Source of the DNA: Prevotella sp.
GTDB lineage: Bacteria; Bacteroidota; Bacteroidia; Bacteroidales; Bacteroidaceae
DNA: 35,398 nucleotides
Assembly (NCBI GenBank): GCA_003447235.1
Contig: DLZV01000034.1
Location: 74,395 to 109,792 of the forward strand
Direction: 5' to 3'
Below are positions 7,619 through 16,436 of the stretch, one piece after another; the first letter of the stretch is position 1; the number at the start of each line of letters is the position of its first letter. The translations under genes were made by a program, and so were the position numbers. The notes under the pieces are model-generated. The model ran no database searches. It worked only from the letters and a program-made list of their open reading frames with translations, and was not told the DNA's origin.

Positions 7619-10600
7619 ATGAGCTTTTGTATGACAGGAGAAAGAATTGTAAATATTGAGTACATTCCGGCCATCAGTTATGTGCTGGCCCGCAATGGCA
7701 AGAAATGCATTCAGCGCGTGGAAGTGGTCAACGACAGCGAGGAGGATTGGCAGAAAGTGGTCCTCACACTGGCGGGAGACCATGTGGCGGGCTGCGAGCG
7801 CACTTTTGACGTGCTACCTGCGGGCCAATCGGTAGAGATCACCGACCTCGACCTGCAGCTCCAGCTGGAGTCGCTGCGCCATCTTTCGGAGAGCGTAGAG
7901 ACTACTTTCACCCTGACGCTGACGGTCGATGGCGAGGAAATGGAGGTCCAGGACCACGTCCTCCGCATCCTCACGGCCAATGAGTGGCCGGGTGTGGGTA
8001 TCTCGCCAGAACTGATCGCCGCCTTCGTCACGCCCAATGCGCCGGAACTCCAGCCCGTGCTGGTCAGTGCCGCCCGTAAACTGGAGGAACTCACGGGCGA
8101 TGCTGCCCTCGACGAGTATCAGCAGCAGAAGCCCAACCGCGTTCGCGCCCAGTGTGCCGCCATCTTCCAGGCTATCCGCGACTTGGGCATCGTCTATGCA
8201 GCCCCACCCGCCAGTTTTGAGGAGAAGGGGCAGCGCGTGCGTCTTGCCCAGCAGGTGCTGAAAGAGAAGTTGGGCACCTGTCTGGACCTCACCGTACTGC
8301 TCGCCTCGGCCTTGGAGGCTGCCGGCCTTCACCCGCTGGTGGTTATCAAGAAGGGCCACGCCTTCGTGGGCTGCTGGCTCATCGACAACTATTATCAGCA
8401 GACCACGTCCGACGACGCCGCCTTCCTCTCCAAGGCGATGAGCGACGGCGTCAACGAGATGGTGCTCCTCGAAAGCATCGACCTGACGAGTTCGGCCGAC
8501 GTGAGTTTCGAGGACGCCGTGGCCAATGCCGAACGCTATGTCACTGCTGAGGCCGATAGCATCGTCTGCTTCGTCGATGTCTATTGCTGCCGCGTCAACC
8601 ACATCCTGCCGCTCCCCACGGAGGGCGAGACGGCGGAAACGAAGGGCGTGGGCCATGGCGACTCCACATCATGGGTGCGCCAGCAGCAGACCATCGAGGA
8701 GGAAGTGCCGGCGCAGCCCAAAGTGCTCACGCGTACGCAGATCTGGGAGCGTAAGCTCCTTGACTTCTCCCTCCGCAACAACCTCCTCAACATGCGCATC
8801 GGACAAAAGGTGATTCCCTTTGTCTCTTATCATATCGACACGCTCGAAAACCAGCTGCAGGATGGTGCCGACATCGAACTCGTTGGCAAGCCCGCAGGGG
8901 TCAGCACGCAGCCCAACGGCTGGGGCATCTACGACAGCATCAGCTACAAGAAGGATCTGGGCGAACTGGCCGATGCCAGTCTGCGTCGCAAGCGACTGGT
9001 CTCCTACCTTGACGATGAAGCGTTGGAACTCTCGCAGCGACGCTTGTTCCGCGAGTCGCGCACGGCGCTGGAGGAGAATGGTGCCAACACGCTCTTTCTC
9101 GTCCTCGGACTGCTCAAATGGTACGAGACGAACCGGAGCGAGCGGCCCCGTTACGCCCCGCTGCTGCTCCTGCCGGTGAAGTTGGTTCGCAAGGGGGCCA
9201 ACCGCTATGTGATCCGGACGCGTGAGGAAGACCCCATCTTCAACACCACGCTGACGGAGATGCTGCGCCAGCAGTTTGAGGTGAACATGCCCGACTTCGA
9301 CACGCTGCCTGCCGACGACCACGGCATTGACGTGAGACGTGTTCTCGCCATGGTGCGCGGAGCCATCAAAACGCAGAAGCGCTGGGACGTGGTGGAGGAA
9401 TGTATGCTCGGCCTCTTCTCGTTCTCGAAGTTTGTGATGTGGAACGACATTCACAACAACTGCGAGAAGATGGAGCGCAACCCCATCATCCAGTCGCTCA
9501 TCGCCAAGCGCCTCAAGCTCCACCAGCCTAAGCGCCACCTTGTCAACGTGCGCATCAGCGACCAGAAGGATCCGCCCAACTATTCCGCTGTACCGCTGCC
9601 CGCCGACTCGTCGCAGCTCGAGGCCATCCTCATGTCGGGCGTGGATCGCAGCTTCATCCTCTATGGTCCGCCGGGAACGGGCAAGAGCCAGACCATCACC
9701 AACATGATCGCCAATGCCCTCTACAAAGGCAAGCGCGTGCTCTTCGTGGCCGAGAAGATGGCGGCTCTGCAGGTAGTGGAGAATCGCCTGCGCAAGATGC
9801 AGCTCCACCCGTTCTGCCTCGAGATGCACTCCAACAAGATGACCAAGAGCCACTTGCTACGCCAGCTTCAGGAGGCCCTGGACGTGACCCGCATCAAGGA
9901 GCCAGAGGAGTATATGGAGGAGAGCCGACAGCTTTTCCGCCAGCGCCGTCGCCTCGCCCTTTACGTGGAGCGACTGTATCACCGTCCGCAGAGGTGGGGG
10001 GTGTCGCTCTATGAGTGTATCACCCGCATCACGGCAGTGGAAAGCGAACCTATTGCGCCGGGCGACTTCTACATAAAGCACTTCTCCATAGATCAGTTTA
10101 TGCAGGACCTGGAGGAGATACGCACGCTCGACACCGTCTTCGCCGTCAGCGGCCACCCTGCCACTCATCCGCTACGCGCACTGACCATTACCTCTGCGTC
10201 GATGGAACTGGAGAAGCAGCTACGCGGACCGATGGAGGTGATACGGGAGAAGATAGGCGTCGTGAGCGAGGCCGTAGGACGCTTCAACGATGCGACGGAT
10301 CGTCCCGTGGAGGAATCGACGCGGGGTATGGACTGGATTCTGATAGCTGCAGAAGCGCAGGAAAAGATAGAAAAAGACTATACGAGGGAGATCTTCGACC
10401 TCGACTACCACCAAGTGCGCAACGAATGGAGAAAGGCGTGCGCGAAATGGTGGCTGCCTCGCATGATGGGCAAACGGAGGGTGCTCAGCCAGCTCCGCGC
10501 CTACCGACCCGGGATGAGGGAGGAGGACGTCGAGCCTTTGTTTGACGCGCTCAGCAAATATCACGGACTGCTAAGTGAGCACACTACCGCCACCGCCCTG

Positions 10601-13123
10601 CCTTTCACTGACGAGGAGGTCGAGGCCATGCGCCTTGTGGCGACGCAGCTGAAGGAGATGGAGAAGATGGGGTGTACCCCCGACAACAACACGCTATCCT
10701 TCCTGGGAATGCATATCGACCAGTGGGCGGACCATCTCGACAGTGTGCGCAACTGGACCATCTGGTGCCAGCGCAAGCAGATGCTCCGCGACCATCATCT
10801 CGGCAACCTCGTCGAGGAGATTTGGGACAATCCCACTATGTCGATGGCAGAGATAGCCGACGCCTTTGCCAAGGGAGTCTATCAGCGGGTGGCCATGAAT
10901 ATCATCGACGAGAAGAAGCCGCTGAACCTCTTCGACGGTAGACTTTTCGAGGAAGATATACGAAAATACCGCGAGATAGCGTCTCGCTACGAAGTGCTCA
11001 CGCAGAAGGAACTCTACTACAAGCTGGCTTCCACTATCCCGTCGGCTCAGGTCGAGGCGTCGAAATCCTCGGAGCTGGGCATTCTCAAGCGCTATATAGC
11101 CAGTGGAGGACGCGGGGCGAGCATCCGCAAGATCATCGACCAAATACCCACGCTGCTGCCGCGCCTCTGCCCCTGTATGCTCATGAGCCCGATGAGCGTG
11201 GCACAGTTTCTCGACCTCGACCAGCCGCCCTTCGATCTCGTGATCTTCGACGAGGCCTCGCAGATGCCGACCTCCGAGGCTGTGGGAGCGATAGCGCGCG
11301 GAAAGTCGCTCGTGGTAGTGGGAGACCCGAAGCAGATGCCGCCGACGAGTTTCTTCCAGATGCAGCAGACGGACGAGAGCCAAGCTGAGAACGACGACAT
11401 GGAGTCGATCCTTGACGATTGTATCACGCTTTCCATGGCCTCGCGCTACCTCAGCTGGCACTACCGAAGCCGTCACGAGTCGCTCATCGCCTTCAGCAAC
11501 AACCAATACTACGACGGCAAACTCTACACCTTCCCTTCGGTGGACAACCGCACGTCGAAGGTGAGCTTCATCCCCGTGGATGGCGTCTATGACTACGGAC
11601 GCACGCGCAGCAATCGCGCCGAGGCAGAGGCCATCAGTCGCAAGGTGGTGAGCATCCTCCAGGACTATATAAAACATCCCTCCCATCCACGACGCTCCAT
11701 CGGTATCGTCGCCTTCTCTAAGGTGCAGCAGGGACTCATAGAGGATATTCTCACCGAGATGCTGGCGATAAATCCAGAGATGGAGCAGTTGGCCTATGAC
11801 GCCGAGGAACCGATCTTCATCAAAAACTTGGAGAACGTGCAGGGCGACGAGCGCGACATCATTCTCTTCAGTGTGGGCTACGGTCCAGACAAGCGGGGGA
11901 AGGTGTCGATGAACTTCGGACCGCTCAACAACCAAGGAGGTGAGCGACGCCTCAATGTGGCCGTGAGCCGCGCGCGCTACGAGATGATTGTCTTCTCGAC
12001 GTTGCAGCCCGAGATGATCGACCTGCGGAGAACGCAGGCCGCGGGCGTGGTGGGACTAAAACGCTTCCTGGAGTATGCGAAGACGGGACGCCTGGCCCTA
12101 CAGGCCGAAGCGCTGGAGACGGGCAATGAGGAGACGGCCAATGACGCCGTCACCCAGAAAGTGGCCCGGATGCTGCAGGATCGGGGCTACCAGGTCGATC
12201 TGTATGTGGGACGCTCGGCCTTCAAGGTCGATATCGCCGTGCGCAATCCGCACGACGAGGGAAGCTACCTCTGTGGCATTCTCTGCGACAACCCGAAATA
12301 TTATGTCACGAAGACCGTGCGCGACCGCGAAATCTGTCGTCCCGAGGTGCTTCGCCATCTGGGCTGGAAGCTGCTTCGCCTTTGGAGCGTGGACTGGTTC
12401 CTCAACCCCGAGGCGACCTTCGAACGTCTGTGTCAGGCCCTGGAAGCGTTGTTGAAGGAGGCTGACGACGACGGCGACCTGTTCTCGCCCTATGAGACCA
12501 AGGAGCAGCCGCAAGAGCAAAAGCATTCCGCCACGTTTAACATCTCGGCGGAGGAGATCATCTACCCCGAGGACGAATCGCTGCTGGAGACTTACGAGGT
12601 GGCGGAGATAAACCATCTCGTCGGCGTGGGTGGCCTCGAGGTCTTGCTTCTCAATGGCCGACGCGCCACTATGGGCGTGAAGGAGATCGTGAGGGTGGAG
12701 CAGCCCATCCGTCTCAGCTACCTCGCCAAGCGCATCGCAAAGGAGTGGAAAATACCACGTGTCACGATCCGTCTCACCGACTGGGTGCGGCATGCGGCCT
12801 TGGGATGCTATTTCGATAAGGGAGACTCTGAGACCAATCCCACGGTCTGGACCTCTGAGGACCGGCTGAGAGGATGGAATAAATACCGCAAGGCCAGCGG
12901 GCGCGAGATAGAAGAGATACCACCCTGCGAGATCGGCAATTGTATCGCCTATCTTGTCCAACAGCAGGGTACCATCCCAAGCAACGAACTGAAACGCGTG
13001 GTGGCCCACCAGTTTGGTTTCCCTCGCGTGGGACAGAAGGTGGACAAGTATTTGGAGGAGTGCATCCAACTGATGATCGCCAACGAGAAACTGCGAGAGG
13101 ACAACGGCATGGTCAGCTGCTAA
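7619..13123 (+). CDS. DUF4011-helicase-Vsr-DUF3320 protein, antiphage-type
   Basis: A single 1834-residue polypeptide. Residues ~1-125 form a beta-rich region. Residues ~190-270 look like a transglutaminase fold, with Cys221 in KLGTCLDLTVLLASALEAAG and His247 in KKGHAFVG. DUF4011 begins near 375 (WERKLLDFSLRNNLLNMRIG). The SF1 helicase core has Walker A GPPGTGKS at 683-690, Walker B DEAS at 1211-1214, GDPKQMPP at 1235-1242, ENVQGDERD at 1405-1413 and motif VI RRLNVAVSRAR at 1443-1453. A Vsr/MTES_1575-like nuclease spans ~1515-1615 and DUF3320 ends the protein. From memory, this domain order is that of single-gene antiphage candidates (called Hhe in defence surveys). The nuclease lacks the usual Glu (Leu1555) and the Tyr-His pair. 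It has its own promoter; Met5 (7631) is an alternative start. Confidence 0.9.
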   Translation: MSFCMTGERIVNIEYIPAISYVLARNGKKCIQRVEVVNDSEEDWQKVVLTLAGDHVAGCERTFDVLPAGQSVEITDLDLQLQLESLRHLSESVETTFTLTLTVDGEEMEVQDHVLRILTANEWPGVGISPELIAAFVTPNAPELQPVLVSAARKLEELTGDAALDEYQQQKPNRVRAQCAAIFQAIRDLGIVYAAPPASFEEKGQRVRLAQQVLKEKLGTCLDLTVLLASALEAAGLHPLVVIKKGHAFVGCWLIDNYYQQTTSDDAAFLSKAMSDGVNEMVLLESIDLTSSADVSFEDAVANAERYVTAEADSIVCFVDVYCCRVNHILPLPTEGETAETKGVGHGDSTSWVRQQQTIEEEVPAQPKVLTRTQIWERKLLDFSLRNNLLNMRIGQKVIPFVSYHIDTLENQLQDGADIELVGKPAGVSTQPNGWGIYDSISYKKDLGELADASLRRKRLVSYLDDEALELSQRRLFRESRTALEENGANTLFLVLGLLKWYETNRSERPRYAPLLLLPVKLVRKGANRYVIRTREEDPIFNTTLTEMLRQQFEVNMPDFDTLPADDHGIDVRRVLAMVRGAIKTQKRWDVVEECMLGLFSFSKFVMWNDIHNNCEKMERNPIIQSLIAKRLKLHQPKRHLVNVRISDQKDPPNYSAVPLPADSSQLEAILMSGVDRSFILYGPPGTGKSQTITNMIANALYKGKRVLFVAEKMAALQVVENRLRKMQLHPFCLEMHSNKMTKSHLLRQLQEALDVTRIKEPEEYMEESRQLFRQRRRLALYVERLYHRPQRWGVSLYECITRITAVESEPIAPGDFYIKHFSIDQFMQDLEEIRTLDTVFAVSGHPATHPLRALTITSASMELEKQLRGPMEVIREKIGVVSEAVGRFNDATDRPVEESTRGMDWILIAAEAQEKIEKDYTREIFDLDYHQVRNEWRKACAKWWLPRMMGKRRVLSQLRAYRPGMREEDVEPLFDALSKYHGLLSEHTTATALPFTDEEVEAMRLVATQLKEMEKMGCTPDNNTLSFLGMHIDQWADHLDSVRNWTIWCQRKQMLRDHHLGNLVEEIWDNPTMSMAEIADAFAKGVYQRVAMNIIDEKKPLNLFDGRLFEEDIRKYREIASRYEVLTQKELYYKLASTIPSAQVEASKSSELGILKRYIASGGRGASIRKIIDQIPTLLPRLCPCMLMSPMSVAQFLDLDQPPFDLVIFDEASQMPTSEAVGAIARGKSLVVVGDPKQMPPTSFFQMQQTDESQAENDDMESILDDCITLSMASRYLSWHYRSRHESLIAFSNNQYYDGKLYTFPSVDNRTSKVSFIPVDGVYDYGRTRSNRAEAEAISRKVVSILQDYIKHPSHPRRSIGIVAFSKVQQGLIEDILTEMLAINPEMEQLAYDAEEPIFIKNLENVQGDERDIILFSVGYGPDKRGKVSMNFGPLNNQGGERRLNVAVSRARYEMIVFSTLQPEMIDLRRTQAAGVVGLKRFLEYAKTGRLALQAEALETGNEETANDAVTQKVARMLQDRGYQVDLYVGRSAFKVDIAVRNPHDEGSYLCGILCDNPKYYVTKTVRDREICRPEVLRHLGWKLLRLWSVDWFLNPEATFERLCQALEALLKEADDDGDLFSPYETKEQPQEQKHSATFNISAEEIIYPEDESLLETYEVAEINHLVGVGGLEVLLLNGRRATMGVKEIVRVEQPIRLSYLAKRIAKEWKIPRVTIRLTDWVRHAALGCYFDKGDSETNPTVWTSEDRLRGWNKYRKASGREIEEIPPCEIGNCIAYLVQQQGTIPSNELKRVVAHQFGFPRVGQKVDKYLEECIQLMIANEKLREDNGMVSC

Positions 13124-13200
13124 GCAGATGGCCTTGCAGCTGTTCTGTGTTCCTCAAGATCATGTTCCACAAAAGTAAAAAATCAATAATAAATAATAAG

Positions 13201-13890
13201 ATGAGAAGAAAGACAACCTTCCTGCTTAGCCTGTTGCTGACGATCGCCCTGGGCGTGTCGGCCCAGACTTCCGAGCCGCGCCACGAAATTCTCCTGGAGA
13301 CCGACAGCGGCAATGTGCGCATCGCGCTCTACAACGAGACGCCGCAGCACCGTGACAACATCCTCAGACTGGTGGAGGCTCATGCCTACGACGGCGTGCT
13401 TTTCCATCGTGTCATCAGCAATTTCATGGTGCAGACGGGCGACCTCGGCAGCATTGGTGCGTCACAGGGCAAGCTCCTCGGCGACACACCGGAGAAATAC
13501 TCCGTTCCGGCCGAGATCCGATTCCCGCAACTGTTTCATAAGCGCGGGGCCGTGGCAGCAGCCCGCGAGGGCGACGATGTCAATCCGGAGCGCCGCTCTT
13601 CGGCCACACAGTTTTATATTGTCTGGGGACGCCAGTGGGACGATGCGTCGCTCGACAAACTGCAGCAGCGCATAGACCAGATGACGCAGGGGACAGTGAA
13701 ACTCACACCGGAGATCCGCGAGGTCTATAAGACGCTTGGCGGCACACCCCACCTCGACGGCTCTTATACGGTCTTTGGCGAGGTCGTGGAGGGACTGGAG
13801 GTCGTGGAACGTATCGAGAAGGCTGCCACCGATGACCACGACCGCCCGCTGAAGGATATCCGTGTAGTCCGGGCCACCGTAGTGAAATAG
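13201..13890 (+). CDS. Exported cyclophilin-type peptidyl-prolyl isomerase
   Basis: It interconverts cis and trans Xaa-Pro bonds, helping proteins fold in the periplasm. The signal peptide MRRKTTFLLSLLLTIALGVS ends at AQ, and the cyclophilin core follows: ILLETDSGNVRIALYNETP, then YDGVLFHRVISNFMVQTGD with the catalytic Arg of the FHR motif, and a late YTVFGEVVEGLEVVERI. A ~40-residue insertion (IDQMTQGTVKLTPEIREVYK and surroundings) before the last strand is usual for Bacteroidetes members. The frame is open upstream into the helicase gene; I chose 13201 because it begins a clean signal peptide. It lies 77 bases after the helicase stop and 33 bases before the next small gene, so it could be co-transcribed with both. 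Confidence 0.92.
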   Translation: MRRKTTFLLSLLLTIALGVSAQTSEPRHEILLETDSGNVRIALYNETPQHRDNILRLVEAHAYDGVLFHRVISNFMVQTGDLGSIGASQGKLLGDTPEKYSVPAEIRFPQLFHKRGAVAAAREGDDVNPERRSSATQFYIVWGRQWDDASLDKLQQRIDQMTQGTVKLTPEIREVYKTLGGTPHLDGSYTVFGEVVEGLEVVERIEKAATDDHDRPLKDIRVVRATVVK

Positions 13891-13923
13891 TCCGACGACC
13901 ATCTCTCACCAAAGACGACATTC

Positions 13924-14406
13924 ATGAAAACAAAGATCTTTTCTTTTCTGTTCCTCCTGATGGCGGCCACGCTGACGGTCCATGCGCAAAGCGACGTGGT
14001 GAGTCTGGCACAGGCCGTGCGTATCTTTCAGAATCCCAGGCAACAATCCGCCAACGACTTGCTCACGAAGCAGGGTTACCAGTACAAGGGCGTCTCGACG
14101 GCCTTTGGCAAGGAATACACCTGGGTGAAGAACATGGACCTGACCAAGGACGGCCTGCCCACGAAGTTTGCCAAAGGCAACTCCTCCCTCATCCTCCTCG
14201 ACGCCAACGGCAAGTCCTTGTATCTCTGCATCTTCAACGCTGCTTGCTACAAGCAGTTTCAGCAGCAGGCCGTGCAGATGGGGTATAAGGCCGACAAGGC
14301 CGACGGCAAGAGCAGCACGCTCTTCTACATGAAGGACGATGCGCCGACTATCACCTTCATGCAGCTGGAAAAGCCCATGCCCTATTGCATCATCATCACG
14401 GAGTAG
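13924..14406 (+). CDS. Small secreted protein of unknown function
   Basis: A 160-residue protein with a clear signal peptide (MKTKIFSFLFLLMAATLTVH, cut after AQ). The mature part has two short repeats of a Gly-Tyr-Lys pattern (KQGYQYKGVS near residue 57, MGYKADKADGKS near 120) and ends in a hydrophobic strand, PMPYCIIITE. The two cysteines near residues 103 and 108 might bond. I do not recognise a family. It follows the isomerase gene by 33 bases and is probably in the same transcript. Its last 11 bases overlap the 3' end of the convergent helicase gene, so neither can be lengthened without affecting the other. Confidence 0.75.
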   Translation: MKTKIFSFLFLLMAATLTVHAQSDVVSLAQAVRIFQNPRQQSANDLLTKQGYQYKGVSTAFGKEYTWVKNMDLTKDGLPTKFAKGNSSLILLDANGKSLYLCIFNAACYKQFQQQAVQMGYKADKADGKSSTLFYMKDDAPTITFMQLEKPMPYCIIITE

Positions 14407-16315
14407 CTTCGGGATCTGCTGCCTCCGTTCCACCCAAAGATCGTACGTAGTCGTAGAGTCGCTTGTAGAACGGATGGCGGCAGAGCGTGGCAGGGTCGCC
14501 CAGAATCATGAGTTTCATCCGCGCACGGGTGATGGCGACGTTCATTCGGCGCAGGTCGCGGAGGAAGCCGATCTGGCCTTCGGCATTGCTACGCACCAAG
14601 GAGATGAGGATTACGTCGCGCTCCTGGCCCTGAAAACCGTCCACTGTATTGACTGAGAGGAGGTGGCGGAAGGGTTTGAAGAAGGCGTCCTTCTTGATCA
14701 GCGCGCGGAGGTACTGTACCTGTGCACGATAAGGGGAGATGACGCCCACGTCGATCTGCTCGTCGAGCACGCGTCGCTTGCCGATCTTCACAAAATAGCG
14801 GCGCAGCACGTCGAGGGTGAGTTCTGCTTCGCGCTTGTTCACCCGCCCGAAACTGTTGCCGACAAACTCCTCGCCACCTTCTCCCGCCTCGCCCTCTACG
14901 GCTATCCAGTCTATTGGAATGTCATAGTCGAGAATGCCACGGTGGCTCACTTGTGGTGCACCCACCACCTCGCCGTGGTAGAACCAGTCGGAGGAGAAGC
15001 GCATGATCTCCTCGTTCATCCGGTACTGCACCTTCAGCAGCGTCACCACTGCGGGCTTCCGCTCTACGATGCGCTCCATGAGAGTCTTGCCTAGTCCGCC
15101 CTTGAGTGCGGCCATACTTTTCACGGTGGGTGGCAACTGGCAGTGGTCACCAGCCAGTATCACCCGCGAGGCTCGTCGGATGGCAATCCAGCATGCGGCC
15201 TCCAAGGCTTGCGCTGCCTCGTCGATGAAGAGCGTGTTGAACTTTTGGCCTTGCATCAGCCGGTTGTTGGACCCCACCAGGGTCGAGGCGATGACACGTG
15301 CCTCGTTGAAGAGCTCGCTATTGATGCGTAGCTCCAGTTCTGTGGCGCGGCTCTTCAGTCTTTCGAGTTTCTGATGATAGTTTTCCGAACCGCCTCGCCG
15401 ACGCTGTGCCCGCAGTTCGCGTATAGCCTTGCGTATGGCCCAAAGCTGGGGATAGTCGGGGTGGGCCTCGAAGCGTCGCTCATAGGTGAACCCCAGCATC
15501 TTGTCGTTGACGCGCGAGGGATTGCCAATGCGCAGTACGGGAATGCCCCTATCGACCAGTTTCTCCGAGATCCAGTCCACCGCCATGTTGCTCTGTGCGC
15601 ACACCAGCACCTGACTCTCGCGCATCAGTGTCTCGTTGATGGCCTCGACGAGAGTCGTCGTCTTTCCTGTGCCCGGGGGGCCGTGGACGACCATCACGTC
15701 CTTGGCGCGCACTACCTCGCTGACGGCTTGCTCCTGGACGCCGTTGAGCCACGGCAGGTGCACTGGACCGAAACCATAGGTCTGTGCTGGCTGGGGACCG
15801 TAGAAGAGGTCGCGCAGGTAGGCCAGACGATTGCCCTTTGCCGAGATCACGCGGTCGAGGGCGTCGAGCATCTCGCGATAGCTCGTCTCGTCAAACGAGA
15901 GTTGGCAACCGATCTTCTGTCCGCCGTCGGACTGAAGATCGAGTAGCGGAGCGCTATCGGGGACGACCACTACCATCCGCTCGCCATCGGCGTAGGAGAC
16001 GGTGCCCGTGAAGGAAAAGAAATGGAGTTTGCCCTCGGTGGTTTGGCGGAAGAAGACTACGGGTTTGCCAAACTCAAAATTGTGCTCTATGTCCAAGTCT
16101 TGCCCTCTGTACACCTCCACCACGCGCTGGTTGAGGCTATTATAGTAGTTTTTGCCCACACGCAGGGGAAACCATGCGTCGCCGCGCTTCACCTTGCGCT
16201 GCATTCCCACAACCTCCGTCTGTTTGCGGAAAGCCTCTTTCTCAGCGTAATATTCCATCTGCAGCAGCAGTTTTTGCCGCTGGAGGGCTTGTTGGGCGTT
16301 CTCGTTGATTGTCAT
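14396..16315 (-). CDS. Upf1/SMUBP2-like superfamily 1 helicase
   Basis: A 639-residue SF1B-type ATPase of the IGHMBP2/Upf1 class, expected to unwind nucleic acid 5' to 3' in the cytoplasm. The N-terminal ~180 residues form the small beta-barrel domain of this class. Walker A GPPGTGKT is at 212-219 and DEAAQ at 365-369, followed by GDHCQLPPTVKS. The second RecA domain has VNTVDGFQGQERDVILISLV and motif VI RRMNVAITRARMKLMILGD. All helicase motifs look intact, and no accessory nuclease is present. It is convergent with the small secreted gene (11-base overlap). A duplicated 15-base sequence lies just before its start. Its role is not clear from neighbours; most Bacteroidales seem to carry one, which suggests housekeeping repair or RNA work. 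Confidence 0.92.
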   Translation of the reverse strand: MTINENAQQALQRQKLLLQMEYYAEKEAFRKQTEVVGMQRKVKRGDAWFPLRVGKNYYNSLNQRVVEVYRGQDLDIEHNFEFGKPVVFFRQTTEGKLHFFSFTGTVSYADGERMVVVVPDSAPLLDLQSDGGQKIGCQLSFDETSYREMLDALDRVISAKGNRLAYLRDLFYGPQPAQTYGFGPVHLPWLNGVQEQAVSEVVRAKDVMVVHGPPGTGKTTTLVEAINETLMRESQVLVCAQSNMAVDWISEKLVDRGIPVLRIGNPSRVNDKMLGFTYERRFEAHPDYPQLWAIRKAIRELRAQRRRGGSENYHQKLERLKSRATELELRINSELFNEARVIASTLVGSNNRLMQGQKFNTLFIDEAAQALEAACWIAIRRASRVILAGDHCQLPPTVKSMAALKGGLGKTLMERIVERKPAVVTLLKVQYRMNEEIMRFSSDWFYHGEVVGAPQVSHRGILDYDIPIDWIAVEGEAGEGGEEFVGNSFGRVNKREAELTLDVLRRYFVKIGKRRVLDEQIDVGVISPYRAQVQYLRALIKKDAFFKPFRHLLSVNTVDGFQGQERDVILISLVRSNAEGQIGFLRDLRRMNVAITRARMKLMILGDPATLCRHPFYKRLYDYVRSLGGTEAADPEATP

Positions 16316-16320
16316 TGCTC

Positions 16321-16359
16321 GTTCACTCTTATCCTTGGTCGTTAGTTCACTCTTATCCT
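16321..16359. repeat. Two direct copies of a 15-base sequence, 24-base period
   Basis: GTTCACTCTTATCCT is present at 16321-16335 and again, identically, at 16345-16359. On the minus strand the copies read AGGATAAGAGTGAAC and sit immediately before the start of the Upf1-like helicase gene (16315), within its likely leader. Confidence 0.85.
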
Positions 16360-16424
16360 GTGAGTATATGATTTTTCAGTTTGCAAATATCGTGAAAAAT
16401 GGTGAGAGAACCAAATAAAATGCG

Positions 16425-16432
16425 TACTTTTG
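16425..16432 (+). promoter_or_regulatory. -7 element directly before the ABC ATPase start
   Basis: TACTTTTG is a perfect -7 box; the ATG follows after CGCC only. No TTTG sits at the right distance upstream, so the -33 element is weak or absent. If it is used, the message would be leaderless. Confidence 0.5.
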
Positions 16433-16436
16433 CGCC

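Noticed and set aside
13170..13177. Minus-strand TACTTTTG in the gap before the cyclophilin gene
   Set aside because: No -33 element is at the right distance and it would drive transcription antisense to the helicase gene with no gene to serve; probably chance.
7619..16315. The two SF1 helicases considered as parts of one defence operon
   Set aside because: They are on opposite strands, with a cyclophilin and a small secreted gene between them, and the second looks like a common housekeeping helicase.
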